Assembly (NCBI GenBank): GCA_008828725.1
Contig: MEHQ01002289.1
Span: 627,240 to 691,239, forward strand
Reading direction: 5' to 3'
DNA length: 64,000 bases
Source of the DNA: Saccharina japonica
Lineage: Eukaryota; Sar; Phaeophyceae; Laminariales; Laminariaceae
Both the position numbers and the translations under genes were made by a program. Shown piece by piece: positions 20,990 through 33,086 of this stretch; position 1 is the first letter of the stretch, and the number at the start of each line of letters is the position of its first letter. Below the pieces are notes generated by a model. The model was not told the origin of the DNA and searched no databases. It saw nothing but the letters and a program-made list of their open reading frames with translations.

Positions 20990-21095
20990 TATGAACACCA
21001 TCGTGCCAGCCGGTATCGACAAGGGGCATGTCCGGTTTTGTCCCCGGGTTGTTGGAGTTGTAGGTGTATGGAAGGATTTCTGATCCCATGACGAC
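20990..21095 (-). repeat. inverted fragment of the 215-bp unit
   Basis: The minus strand reads TACAACTCCAACAACCCGGG followed by GGACAAAACCGGACAT, the same order as in the array at 22700-28110. Confidence 0.7.
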
Positions 21096-21151
21096 ATCAT
21101 CGCCATCCTCACTAAGTGAGTGTATTATATAATAAAGATACATATACCAAG

Positions 21152-21200
21152 CACAAGGTTCCCCTCCGGGAGGTGCCTAAGGGAGTGGCGCAAGAGCGAA
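21152..21200 (-). repeat. isolated 3' module of the composite repeat
   Basis: ACAAGGTTCCCCTCCGGG, then AGGGAGTGGCGCAAG, is the reverse complement of the ends of copies A and B. TCCCCT and AGGGGA-like words can pair as a short stem. Confidence 0.7.
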
Positions 21201-21368
21201 ACGAAAATAATCGAGGCTACTTACGATGCGAACCATAGTATACCTGCGGTGCTGTGTGACATGGTATGATACATCTGCACATACATTTCGGAGTATTATT
21301 TCTGGTCGTACGTATCAATCTATCTTTCGCATTGAATGCTGTTAGTCTGTCTGTCTGGAATCGTGGTC

Positions 21369-21514
21369 TCGCGATCTAGAGCCCTTCAGGCCGGCCTTTC
21401 ACCGTGGGTAAGGAAGCCGGGTTCTACAACCAGCGGAACACTCGCGATCTAGAGCCCTTCAGCCCGGCCTTTCACCGTGGGTAAGGAAGCCGGGTTCCAC
21501 AACCAGCGGAACAC
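21369..21514 (+). repeat. 73-bp tandem duplication
   Basis: Two units starting TCGCGATCTAGAGCCCTTCA and ending ACCAGCGGAACAC, with about two differences. Related, more diverged sequence occurs at 26225-26370 and 26455-26600 together with the phrase CGAGTCCTGGCCGT. Confidence 0.9.
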
Positions 21515-21808
21515 AGGGTCTCAAGCCCCGCCGAGTCCTGGCCGTCGCGCGCTGACCATTGACCCAATCCCAAGGACAGCGACGACTACGAGTACGGATC
21601 CAGAGCGTTTCAGGCCCCCTCTCGGCATCAGTAGAGAGGGTGCGAGGCACAATAATCGGAAACACTGCGCTCCATGTCGCGCCATGTCCCGGCCAAGCCT
21701 TGCTGCTGTGGCTGACAATTTTAAAAAACGATCGAATTATACCGACTGGGCAAACAATGATCAATTTCAGAGTGCACTGCATACTTTCTAGTTAGTTGTG
21801 GCAACGTC

Positions 21809-22152
21809 GTTTTTTGTTGCTTATTTCCATCCCATTCAATTTATGCACCCTTCATTTCTCTCTCATTCCTATTTGTAACCTAGATCCGGGCCCACAAAAT
21901 AAGCTCTTCTTCCTCCTCCCCCACTACGGTTCGTGCCATGCAATTTATTTCGCGAGAAGACTTTAGCCCTGTATTCCCTCGTCGACTCGCACTTAATCGA
22001 GTCTAACCACACCACTAGGCGCTCTCAGCAGTTGATTCCGTGTATTATTTTGTTTTGGAACTAAACTCAAAAGGCCGACACACGTCAGATTTTAACCCCG
22101 GAAACCAACTCTTACCAACGTTTGAGGGCACCACTAGACCATCGGGGCGGCC
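21809..22152 (-). mobile_element. tRNA-derived SINE, copy 2
   Basis: Same family and orientation as 13719-14083. The head retains GATGGTCTAGTGG, the body retains CAGCAGTTGATTCCGTGT and CTCCCCCACTACGGTTC, and the tail is T-rich on the plus strand at 21809. It is more diverged in the B box, so probably an older or more decayed copy. Confidence 0.78.
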
Positions 22153-22597
22153 AACTTCCTACATACTTTTAAAACCAAAAATCACGAAGCCTATTGGCTG
22201 GTTGCAACACACAATGCATTCTCCAGCAGGAGCATGCAATGCAACAAGATTATTCAGCAGCAGCAAACATGCCGAAAACTTCAACCATCACCAGTACCAT
22301 CACCACCAACAGACGCGGCAGCAGCGATAGCAGTTACCACCAACACCACCAACACCAACACCAACAGCAGCAGTAGCAGCAGCAGCACACAGACAGTCGG
22401 ACCTGGCACTTTGACCCGAAGACATGGAGCCCATCAGTAACATGGAAGACGATATACATAGTGACAGGACACAAGCCTAAACGATCGGATGAAACCCCTA
22501 CTTTTCAGCAAGGAGTAATTGAGCAGCCTGACAGGCATCTAGCCAGATAAGCTTGCGACTTACGTTTTTCAATTATACTTCTGGCAGATAATTATTA

Positions 22598-22699
22598 CGG
22601 GGGACAATAGTAAATAAGACCTACGACGGTATACACAAAAACCAATAAAGTTCCCGATTTTTATTAACAGTATTTGGTCCTATTTACTATGGCCCTCCG
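22598..22699. mobile_element. 102-bp mariner-like MITE with TA target duplication
   Basis: The left end CGGGGGACAATAGTAAAT and the right end ATTTACTATGGCCCTCCG are inverted copies (about 24 bp with a few mismatches), flanked by TA on both sides (22596-22597, 22700-22701). There is no coding capacity. Confidence 0.7.
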
Positions 22700-22701
22700 T
22701 A

Positions 22702-23420
22702 CCAGTCTAAATCCATTATAGAGGCCGCTGGCTCTTCCCAGAATATTGGTGCTGGTAGAACCATCGAAGTTCCACCATACTAGGGGGGGATAGGGCTTCA
22801 TCCCCGGATTGGAAACTTATTCAAATATCTACAACGCTGACTATCCGGGGAAGAAACGGTGATCTCTTCGGTGAACACCCCCCCCCGCACGGTGTGAACC
22901 CCATCCCCGTCGACTTGTCTCTGATTGTCTGAGGCCCATTAAAGGCTAACGGCACCCTGGGACAATAGGGTCCAGTCCCCGGACCAAAGGTTATTGTATA
23001 CATCTACCACATCAACAACCCGGGTATGAGAACGGACATCCTCTACAACGATATCGCCACGCATGGTTTGGAAACCCCAACCCTCCTCGGAGATTGCTGA
23101 TTGGCTGGGGCTCATGGAGCCAGCACGTGGCAAGAGTTGCCGCCCAGGACATGCTCGAGGTCCCGCAGCAACTGGGGGCAATAGGGCCCCATCCCCAGAT
23201 AAAAAATCCTGACATTCGTCTAAAGGTCCAACAACCCGGGGACGAAAACGAAAATTCTACGGGTCGATACCACTCCGTAAGGTATGGGATCCCAGCATCA
23301 TTTTTCTGACTTCAGGTGTAGCTGGGGCTCATGGTCGATGTTCCGCTGCACTCGAGGACGACAAGGTCCCATACCCGCATCATAAAATGTTCCATGCGGG
23401 TACAACTCCAAGAACCCCAG
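22702..23420 (+). repeat. 215-bp satellite-like array, block 1
   Basis: About three diverged units. Shared landmarks per unit are CATCTACAACTCCAACAACC, CGGGGACGAAAACGGACA, GGTCGATACCACCCCGCA and GATTGGCTGGGGCTCATGG. The latter recurs at about 23097 and 23315. The block opens with GAGGCCGCTGGCTCTT, as does block 3. Confidence 0.8.
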
Positions 23421-23454
23421 GCAGTTGTTTAATAGCGGTGCATCCGTAAAAAAC

Positions 23455-24156
23455 AAATAGAGTGTTTCGTTTGTTTTTTCTTACAATAACTTCTTCAACA
23501 ATTCTCCCGAAAGAGGGATTTGAGGTAATACAAAGAAAAAACAGCCAAGAGTACTTTAGGGAAGGTAGGATTTGATAAAAAGGTACGGTAACTTTTGTCT
23601 CTCAGTTTATTTGCCTACACACAACGATCATTCGTCCATGCCTCGCACGCACGAAATTGTGCTGCTTGCTGCTGTACAGAACACCACAATCACCGCTGAG
23701 AGCACAGCGTGTAGCTAGAGTTTGACACGGACGAGCAGCGTCAGATTTGGCCAGCGGGAAGCCAGCGAACTGCCGCCGACCCGCTACGCTCCCGCCTGTT
23801 CGGTGTTGTGGAGACTGCGCCGTTCAAAAAGAACTACTCGTACGAGTACGAGTACGAGTACTGGTATGCTCGTACACGTGTTCGTACCGCCTTGCCTGTA
23901 CAGCGCGACAGGATGACAGCTCGTCATGTATCATTTCAATTCCACCACACTGTGGTGGCAGCAGTAGAAGCAGCGGCGGCGCGTCGCCACGGTCTATATA
24001 TATATATATATCGGGCGCCGGGTGTTCTCGGAGCTAGGCGCGCCGGCGCGGCATCGCGCGTAGGTCGAGGGCTGCAGCAGCAGCAGCGCACGACGAGAAG
24101 AATAGTCGGTCCCAATATCGAAAAAAGTCAAAATGGAAGCTGTTTCTTCTGCCTGC

Positions 24157-24215
<59 letters not shown>

Positions 24216-24596
24216 ATGCTGCTGCTGGGGCTGCTGATGCTGTTTATCTATGCTGCTCAAGCGGTTGCTGCCGTTAGCTGCCGCCGCGTAGCTGCTGTCA
24301 GCTGTGCTGCTGCTTGCGGTCGTGGGATAGCAGCGTCGGTACCGCTGTTATCCCACCTGCCGCCACCGTTGCTGAGCTGCCGTTGCTACTTGTACGCTGG
24401 ATTTTTCTTTTTTTTCTTTTGTTTTGCTTCTTTGCCACATTGCCCTACTTCCCCACTTCCCTCGATATTTTCGGAGGCGTCGCCTGCAGGATTTGGTTTA
24501 CTTCTATCGCAAACACACCGAAAGCATGAAGGGAAGGGAATATTTTTTTAAACGGAAGGGTTTTGTTTTTACTTCTATCGCGAACACTCTATTTTA
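23455..24596 (+). repeat. CTG-core dispersed repeat, copy 2, with short terminal inverted repeats
   Basis: The left end AATAGAGTGTTTCG and the right end GAACACTCTATT form inverted repeats of about 12 bp. Inside is an (almost) pure CTG run at 24157-24212 and the block TCGTGGGATAGCAGC. It interrupts the 215-bp array. The 247-codon ORF across it, with long Leu runs, is a product of the triplets. Confidence 0.7.
24157..24212 (+). repeat. CTG triplet run (about 18 units)
   Basis: Uninterrupted GCTGCTGCTG for more than 50 bp inside the copy 2 element, followed by TTGATGCTG variants. Confidence 0.9.
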
Positions 24597-25429
24597 AAGA
24601 AGGAAAACAATTCGATATATTTCCTGGCGTATTTGACGCGGGTGACTGTAAGCTTGAAAGATTTTCGCGTTTTTTCCCCCTTCAGGTGCCCTCAGCAACG
24701 CCGCTACTGAGCGCTATACCTGAATGCACACCATGTCAATAAGCGCATTGAACAGCAAATATTCGATAGCTATCGATAGTATATTCTAACTAAAATCAAC
24801 TTATCAGGGTATACCTGGTATAAAATATATAGCAAACGGCGCAGGAGACCTTCTTCATCGCTGCTGAAAGCACCACATATACGCGCATCATACAAAAACT
24901 ATAACATAAATCGATCTGGCAGTGCCCACGATGCCCAGCTTCAAATGTTACATCAAGTGTATGTATTCCCTATGCTTCCCAGGTACCTCTTTTCTGGGTG
25001 CTAGTTCGATTGCGGGGAGGACGCTCTCCCCACCACAACAACAGCAGCAATATGCAGCTGTCTGAAGCTCGTTAGGTTTCATGATGCTGTCGTCGTCTTG
25101 CTTTGCCTCGTCTGGTTTGCTTGCACGTGTGCTCATGTTTACGTAAGGGTGTACGTCGTACGATACCTCGAGTATTTGCCACACACCGCTCACGGGGCCA
25201 CGCTTTCTAGCTCCGGTTGTGTACATGGCAAGCCCTTGTCATACTCGTCAGAGGCTGGCTCAATCTGGAGCAACTCCAGGCACACTGCCGCGAGCTGCGG
25301 GCGGGGCTGGCCTCGGTAAAAAAACGACACGTACCGACGAACCTCTCATGATGCCCCCTGCTCCCTTTTTGTCGGTGCCGACGGTGAGTAAACAATGTGC
25401 GACACGTACCGACGGTCGTGCTCCGTCAG
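24597..25429. other. unannotated stretch inside the repeat block
   Basis: No gene recognised. A TACCTGGTA copy lies at 24810. Two near-identical phrases containing CGACACGTACCGACG flank 25325-25415. Confidence 0.4.
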
Positions 25430-26080
25430 TAAAAGGCCGCATTTCCCAAGGACGAAAACGGACACCCCCCAGGTCGATACCACCCCGTAAGGTGTGGAAA
25501 CCCCAGCCGGAATATTTGCTTTTTCATGAGTAGCCGGGCTTATGGAGCCAGCGCTTATCGAGAGTTCCCCTTCGGGACAACGGCGACGTCCCGCCGCTCC
25601 CCGGGCGGAAATGTTTCATCCCCGGATCAAACATCCTCCCATACATCTACAACCCCCAACAACCCAGGGACGAAAACGGACACCCCCCGTCCCACATGGT
25701 ATGAAAACCTCAACCATACGGGCTGAGTTTTGATTGGCTGGGGCTCATGGAGCCAGCACGGGGGGAGAGGTTCCCCTCGGGGCAACGTTGAGGTTCCATC
25801 GCACCCGGGGACGAGAAGGCCGCATGTTTGCACCATAATTTATTCAATGCATCTACAACCCCAACAACCTAGGAGCCATAACGGACATCTCCCGAGTCGA
25901 TACCGTCTCGTTAAGTATGGAAACCCCAACCCCACTGGTTGGTGTCAGGTTTGGCTGGAGTCCATGGTCTATGCCCGACCGAACAAAGGATGATAATGCC
26001 CCATCTCCGGATCATGAATCCGTCCGTACACGACTCCAATAACCTAGGACTCAAAAAGATAGCCCGCGGCTGGATACCAC
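25430..26080 (+). repeat. 215-bp satellite-like array, block 2
   Basis: Three units; the GGGGCTCATGGAGCCAGC landmark recurs at about 25525, 25732 and 25945, spaced 207-213 bp. Confidence 0.8.
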
Positions 26081-26680
26081 CCCGCACATTGGTCCTTCGA
26101 TTTTCGTTTAGAGAGGTACATCACAGCACACTGCGAGTACTGCCACACACACGGTACAAGGCAGGGCTAGCGCCTTGGGCGGAGCCGTGGCTGTACCACT
26201 ATTGTTATTAAAAGCTGTTCGTCTGCCCGGAATCATGGTCTCGCGATCCAGCGCGCTTCGTCAACTGTCTTGCCCCATGCGTGGAGAGGCAGGATGCCAT
26301 AACAAGTGGAACACCGGGTCTCGTGGCCTACCGAGTCCTGGCCGTAGCGCACTGCCCGTCGCCTACAGAGCATAAATATACCAGTCAAATGCAACGGAGC
26401 GAAAATATATTGTACTAAAAACAATTAGCCAGCAGCAGCAGCAGGAGCCACTGCCGTTGTGGTCTCGCGAGTACCGCGATTCAGAGCGTTTCAGTCCCGC
26501 ATTGCGGCATCAGAATAATGAGTGCGTACACAATAGGTTAGACACCTCCCTCATAGCCTCGTCGAGTCCTGGCCGTCGCGTGCTGAGTAGTGTCGACCGT
26601 CGTGGCTGTGGCAAGTTCCCGAGGCACTTCTAACAGCCCATCCAGCGAGCCTAGCTGCTGATGTACAGTTTTGAATTACC
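26081..26680 (+). repeat. interruption between satellite blocks 2 and 3
   Basis: Contains two diverged copies of the TGGTCTCGCGAT to GAGTCCTGGCCGT sequence also found at 21360-21560, and a segment around 26105-26205 matching 20880-20990 in inverse orientation. Confidence 0.6.
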
Positions 26681-28110
26681 ATTCAGGTTGCTGATTGGTT
26701 GGCCAAATCCATGCCAGAGGCCGCTGTCTCTTTGTAGAAGATTTGTGCTGAAGAGACCCATCGAGATCCGCCACACCAGGGGATGATTTGGGTCCGTCGC
26801 CGGATCGTAAATCCCTCCATATCTCTACAACTACGACCTGCCGGGGACTACAACGGTGACCCGTCTAGTCGACACCACCCCGCACGGTGTAGAAGCTTCA
26901 CTCCCATGGGCTGATCACTGATTGATTTAGGCACTTGGAGCCAGCGGCATCCGGGGAATATAAGGTCCCATCCCTGAATCAAAAATATATTACCCTAAAT
27001 CTGCAACTCCAACAAGCCGGGGACGGGAACCGTGGCCACTCGGATCGATGCCGCCCGGAAATTTGTCGAATGCCTTCCCCCATAGGCGGACTGCTGATTT
27101 GGCTGGGGCTCATGAGCAAGCACGCGGCCAGCGTTGCCCCCCGGATCAACGTCTTAGTCCGGCGCACCAGGGGATGATAGTTTCCCATCCCCGAATAATA
27201 AATCCTTCCATAACTATTCAACTCCAACAATCCGGGGTCGGAAGCGGACATCTCCCAGGTCGACATCGCCCCTCAAGGTGTGGGAGCCCCACCCTCATTG
27301 GCTGGTTCTTGATTGGCTGGTGCTCATAGAGCCAGTGCGCGGCGACAGTTACCCCTCGGGACAACGTAGGGGTACCACCGCACTCGGGGACGACAAGGTC
27401 CTATCCCGTGATCAGACATTATTCCAAACATCTGCGAGCAACTCCCACAAACCAGGACGAAAACAGGATACATCAGAGACGATACCGCTCTGCAAGGTGT
27501 CCAAACTCTTCCCCCATAGGCTGTGATTGCTGATCCAGCTGGGTCTGACGGAGCCAGCGCGCGACGACAGTTGCCCCCCGTGACAGCGTCGAGGTGCCAT
27601 CGCAGCACGATTTCAAAATATCGCATCTTCGGATACTACATCCCTCCATGCTTCCACAACTCCAACAACGAGCGGTCGAAAACGCACATCCTCGGGGCGA
27701 TACCGCCCCGCAAGGCGTGGAAAACCATACCCCACGTGCTGATTGCTGATTGAATGGGGCTTGTAGACCCAGTGCGAGGCGGACGTTGCCCGCCGAGAAA
27801 ACGTCAATTTCCTGCCGCACCATGGGACGATAGTGGCCCATCCACCTGTCCAGCATCCTCCCACAAAACTAAAACTCCATCAACTCCGTGACTCAAACGG
27901 GGGCTGCCCGTGTCGACACCGCCCTGCAAAAGGCGTGGAAAACCTTCCCCCATAGACTGATTGCTGATTTGACTGGGTCTCATGGATTCAGCGCCCGGCG
28001 AGAGTTGCCCCTCGCAACAACGTCGAGTTCTCGCCGCTCTCGGATAATGAATCCTTCCATAAGGAAACTCTTAACACCCCACGGAACAAAACGGACAACC
28101 CCGGAGTCGA
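26681..28110 (+). repeat. 215-bp satellite-like array, block 3
   Basis: Six to seven diverged units. The GATTGCTGATTGG-CTGGG landmark recurs at about 26690, 26915, 27095, 27305, 27528, 27745 and 27962 (mostly 210-225 bp apart). ORFs of 80-130 codons here are on both strands, recur in each unit and are not genes. Confidence 0.85.
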
Positions 28111-28794
28111 TGCCTCCCCGCAATGTGTTGAAAAACTTCGAATGTTGAGTGGCATTGTTGACGAACTTCTTGCTACCACAACCACTCCCTGACCCCCCGA
28201 TTTCTTGCGAGGGCACTCCTTAGTCATACACTATCTACAAACGCTGGAGCTGGGATTGGACAAGGCGTGTGGCAGCCACATGAACTACCTCGCCCATCAA
28301 GAGCTTGCCAACCGATGGTAGAAAAATTATAGGAAGCTTCATCCCAACGCTCCGAGCTCCTTCAATTTTACTCTTTGCCCTGGGTAATCCATGCCCCATC
28401 AAAACCATGCCATTTCAGTAACCACTAAGTGCTTTGGCACCTTATATAAACGAGAAGTTAATAGTCTTCATAGTGAATCGAACGAGGGTGGCGTGCCTTG
28501 TTTAGTTTTTTGTGCATACATATGTGTGTGAGTCCTCCAGTCAACATTCAGGTTTGTACACCGCACTCAACGTACACGGCACCACCGCCAGTCCCGTCGG
28601 GCTCTGTGCACGCACACATACTCTCGATGTCTCCTCGTGCTGGTATATGTAACTCGTTCAGAGTTGGTCGAGCTAAATACGGCAACGTGTGTTTTAACAG
28701 ATATGGCTGTGGACCATGGTTTTTACAGGTACATGGCTGGGTCGTGTTGGTTTTTTCAGGGCCTTCCTCGGGAACGGTTTATCATCTTGGGAAC

Positions 28795-29050
28795 TTTTCC
28801 AGCGGGATTTAGCCACCACGGGAGGTCACGGGTTTTTGGGACGGGAACTGACCTCCACGCGAACCCTTCCCACGGGAACTAACCACCACGGGAACTCACG
28901 GGATTGTTTGTACGGGAACCGGACCCCACGGGAAAACTTCCCGCGAGAACCGGCTACCACGGGAAAGCTTCCCGCGGGAAGTAGCCACAACTATAATTCA
29001 CAGGGCTTTTGTAAGCACCCACCTCGGGAATTCACGGGACGTGAATGGGC
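28795..29050 (+). repeat. CACGGGAA array, right border of the repeat block
   Basis: About a dozen units on CCACCACGGGAACT, including CTTCCCGCGGGAA palindromes. Mirrors 20595-20860. Confidence 0.75.
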
Positions 29051-30654
29051 CACTGTGACTGTTGAAGGTGTCGTGGGACATTACATGACACGCAGACATA
29101 GAAAATGATAGCGTCCAAGAGAAATGTAAAAACGATATACAAGATGCACAGGGATCCATCTCGAACATTTCCGGGGAAGCCCAGGGGATACATGGATAGC
29201 AGCCCCGGTTTTTCGTTCATTTTGTTTTCCGAGTAATGGTGCGTGATTGAACTGAACCAAGTGTTTTAGCGTTAACGACAAAAAACTGAAGAAATAAAAA
29301 CCACACACACCAACAATCTACGATGTACGTACACTGATCGGACTCCCGAATATAGAATAATACATAAATATATAGACTATACAGTAGTATATATGTACAA
29401 GGGCTCCGCTTCGCGGGAGGCTGACGCCGCCCGCTACGCTCGCGCAAGGAAAGGGGTACAGAAGAGGCCCATGATGTAGTGCAGACATCGCGACTTGAAA
29501 ATGCCAAGAGGTTCATGGTGCAGCGACGAAACCGCGGACTTGACATGGATGCAAAACATGCTCGGGGTGCACAATAATAGCTCCATGCTAGGACGACAAA
29601 GCTGTACGTTCGAACGAGAAAGCACAGCAACACGACTCACGGCACGGCGCTCTGCTGTCTGCGCTGGGGGTGTGAGATGTGCCTTTTTCGTGAGTATGTG
29701 TGGTATACAACAACAGTATAACTGCTGTAGTACTTCATACTTTGTAAATACTCTATTGTATAAAAGATAAAAAGCACAGCACCAGCACGATCGCCAAGTT
29801 GTGAAGTATGAAAAAAAAACACAAAACACAAAACTGAGAAAGACGTGCATACTTATTCGTACTCCTACTCGTACTAGACTCGTACTCGTACTCGTCATCT
29901 AAACAAAACGGCAAGCAACAACAACAGCAGTACTCGTACGTCGTAGTACTTCGAACTCGAATGACATACAGTACCGTGATTGCGCCGCTCAAAAAAACAA
30001 CCCGTTAAAACGACTTGTCACGTTCTGTTACCCTCGATGCTGTCCGCCCCCACGCGATCACCTCGCAATCGATTCGGTCCGGGTCGAGCTCTACTGCCCA
30101 TCTGCCCCAGTGAGCCCCGTGGCCCGCCCAGCGTGAAGCCCGGTGCTCACCGTGGCCCTCGTTCGCCCGCTCGAGCATTATGGTGTTCAAACCGCCTGGG
30201 TCTCTATCTTGTGAATATATTTGGCTGAACAATATGCACCGCTTGAGTATTGTTTTACAGAAAGAAACGATCCTTATAATTTCGGACGTACTGGATTCGC
30301 ACCACCAGCAGCAAGCTGACAAAGCCCCTTCATGCTTCCATCGTGTCTCGATGGACACACCACGCCTAGCCACGAAAAAGGCAACCGCGCTCCTTACATC
30401 CCCCCCTCTACTGGCCAGAGCCTCCCATACCCGCGATGGTGCCGGTCTCGCCAGCGCTGCCGTGTTCTCTCGGTACACGCACGAACCCAAAACAGAAAAA
30501 TTAAAAGGCTCTCGCGAACAAAAAATGATAGGTAACAAAGACAGGGAGGAAAGCTCCAAGTGATGGAAAGGAGGCGGTGCCGAAGTGGGAGCTCTGGGAG
30601 TGCAGGGATGGGGAATCCCTGGGCGAGATATTAGTAAGTATGTCAATAATTAGG
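29051..30654. other. no gene recognised; overlapping ORFs only
   Basis: ORFs of 127-213 codons overlap on both strands at 30005-30646, without a recognisable domain, so I cannot pick one. Tandem GTACGAGTACGAG-like pentamers lie near 29860-29900. Confidence 0.35.
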
Positions 30655-32270
30655 TTTGTGAAATTTTCGTACTTATCGCATTTTTTCTCATCCCGCGAGC
30701 ATTTTTCGGCAAAAGGCTAAGTACGCCGACACAAGCCCGTTCAGACACCCTGGTCGAGGTTTGAGCTCGATCCGGGCAACGCAGCTCGCGTGGCGGGCGC
30801 TCAAACGTTTTGTTGCCGCGAAAGTGGATAAGACGATTTCCCGGGTTCTCTGCATGAGGCCCTATTTTGTACGTACGTGCCGGTAAAAAATAAAGTTATG
30901 TTTTTTGTTTCTTGCCCTGTTGTTTGCCCTTTCACAAGCTCATCATGAGCACACAGGAGGGCCCACCGACATACCAGTATACTAGAGGTTGACAGCAAAA
31001 CATGCAGAGAGCACAACGTTACAACGCTGCATAAGCACCTCCAGGTAACACCGCCGTGCGTGTGTGACACGCCCATCTGCGCTATATTCATGCGGCTAGC
31101 TGTGTCTGTCGGAGCCTGCGGCTTAAAATCCACACCATCTATCTACTTTCTATGTTCTGCTGCTGTGTGTGACAGACCCACGCTCACTATTACCGGAAAT
31201 ATAATGACCGCTTTGAATGAATAGGAGTACCTCAACTGTCCTAATAGTCGTCGTTTTTTGTGTTTGGTCCCCGAAGCTCGCTCCAGAAACCCACGAGACA
31301 TCAAACAACGTGCTACGGACACAAACAACCTAATAGCCCCGGGTAGAAGCACAAGCAGCAAATGTGCCTGTGGCGGGTCCACCGTATACTGCTGTGGCTA
31401 GTAAGTAGTGGTTGATTTATCCCAGGCCTTCATGTCATCAGGCACCACCAGCTCTCACTCTTGTGCTGCTGCCGCTGCTGCTTGCTGCTGTGCTTGCATG
31501 ATGTATGTGCGGCCTGTCGTGCGTCTGGCGCGCGCCGCGACAAAAATACTGTATCAGTACATGGAAACTTTATCTGTGAAAATATGGCCAAACGATCACC
31601 ATGCCCGCAATTGGATTCGAAGGCCTGAGTTCGATCCTTGGCTATGCCTACGTTTTGTTTTTTCCCCCACTTTTTGCTTGTATTGCACGTAACCCAGAAC
31701 CCACCTATACAAACAGCACACAAAAACCAAGTAGATTTATTTGGCAGGTGTGGTCGAGAGCTCCAATCCCTTCTTGGATGCAATTTTTTGTAGTTCTTCT
31801 GCAAATAGTATCCCACCACTAATGCACGAGCACCACTGTGTACCATATGTGTCACGTGTGTGTGCGTGTGCGTTGTGTGCCGTGTTTCATGCGTGTTTGT
31901 GCTGCATGTCACGCTTGGAGTATTTTCAAACCTTTTTTTGTCAGGAATCCTCGGTTTTGTGCGGGATAGACCTTCCTTACCTTGAGCTCCAAAACAATAA
32001 CATATTGACAAATATGTTTGGCGGGATATCTAAGAACGATAGAGTCAATAGTAACGGTTCCACCAAATTTCCGAGTATATTTTATCCCCACAAATTCAGG
32101 TGCAGTTCTAGAAAGGTCTACGTTTATGAACAGTTATCATACGTCATAACGTCGTATTTATGTACTATACAATATGATATGTGTATGATACAATATCGCA
32201 TGTTGTTGTAGTAGGTTTTCGATTCGTCCTTATGCCACTCCCCTAGGCACGTCCCGGGTGGGAACCCTGT
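30655..32270 (+). repeat. composite dispersed repeat, copy B (most complete)
   Basis: Runs from TTTGTGAAATTTTCG through CTCGCGTGGCGGGCGCTCAA, GTGGATAAGACGATTTCC, GCTAGCTGTGTCTGTCGGAG, the CTG-rich part, the tRNA-like segment (31587-31648), GGCAGGTGTGGTCGAGAG and TGTGCGGGATAGACC to the 3' module at 32220-32270. The length is about 1.6 kb. No coding capacity is evident. Confidence 0.82.
31587..31648 (+). other. tRNA-like segment in composite repeat B
   Basis: ATGGCCAAACGATCACCAT can form a D-arm-like stem, and GAGTTCGATCCTTGG matches a T arm/B box. Clearly tRNA-related but without a sound acceptor stem. Confidence 0.5.
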
Positions 32271-32354
32271 AAATATCCTTTACTTATACGGGCTCGTAAA
32301 GCAGCAGTATGCGCCACGTGGGGAGCACACACACCGGGGACTCTGGATGGACAA

Positions 32355-33086
32355 TCACAACACAAGCTCCATCTCTGTTCCCTCTCGTACTGCCTCTTGC
32401 ACCCGGGCCACTTCTTCAGCGATCGTGGCTGCAGCTGACTTGTTTACCTCCTTGGCATCGTTGAGAGCCGGGACCTCCGGGATGAACAGCCTGTTCAGAC
32501 GAAGAAACACCATACGCTCGACCTTGTCGGGCAGCATCGAGCTGCGCAGGGTGCCAATGATGTTGGAAGGCGCTGAAACGTTCCTCTCCGCCTGACAGCT
32601 GGTACACTCGACTCCGTGGAACAGTAGAGCAAGGAGCGCCAAAGGCGGCATTGCTACCTGGGCCTCCCCTGTCGAGGTGCATGTAGTGGACGCGGTCGTT
32701 CGGGGCCAAAATCCCAGAAGCGAAACGTCCTCCTCCTCCGGCTGATCCGCCTCGACCTGGTATATACGCGGTTCCCGTATAATGAGCGGCCGCCGCTGCA
32801 CCGGCGCCTCCCGCGATGCCGGCTGACCACCGACGGCCTTGGCCCTGGCGAGACACTGGTTAGCGCCTCGCGTCCAGTAACGAAGGGATTCCCCGCGTCT
32901 TCTTTGCCGACTCCCCGGATTAGCCGCTGCCCCTTTTCTCACCTGGCGGAGTGGCCGAGAAACACCCCCAGTCTCATCATCGAAAGTGTCCGCAAAATCC
33001 TCCAGATCAGACTCGGAAGCCAGAAGAACATCTAAAACGCCCTCGACGAGATTGTTTGAGGAACAACTCTTACGCCTCGGATACAA
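32355..33086 (-). pseudogene. hAT C-terminal dimerisation segment
   Basis: A 243-codon frame. Acidic start (SESDLEDFADTFDDETGG), then LLGFW and PPLALLALLFHGVECTSCQ, then the ERN-S-A-SNIIGTLRSSML-DKVERMVFL signature at about residues 172-205. Conserved hAT dimerisation domains end close after this, and so does the frame. It belongs to the broken copy above. Confidence 0.8.

Noticed and set aside
23808-24551. 247-codon plus ORF with a long Leu run, resembling a membrane protein
   Set aside because: The Leu run is the CTG triplet tract of a repeat element; the inverted copy at 530-1490 gives different, equally long nonsense frames.
26681-28110. Series of 60-127 codon ORFs that look alike
   Set aside because: They recur because the 215-bp unit recurs; frames shift between units and stops interrupt them.
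30005-30646. 213-codon minus ORF
   Set aside because: A 127-codon plus ORF covers much of it; neither shows a domain, and the window's base composition makes such frames common.
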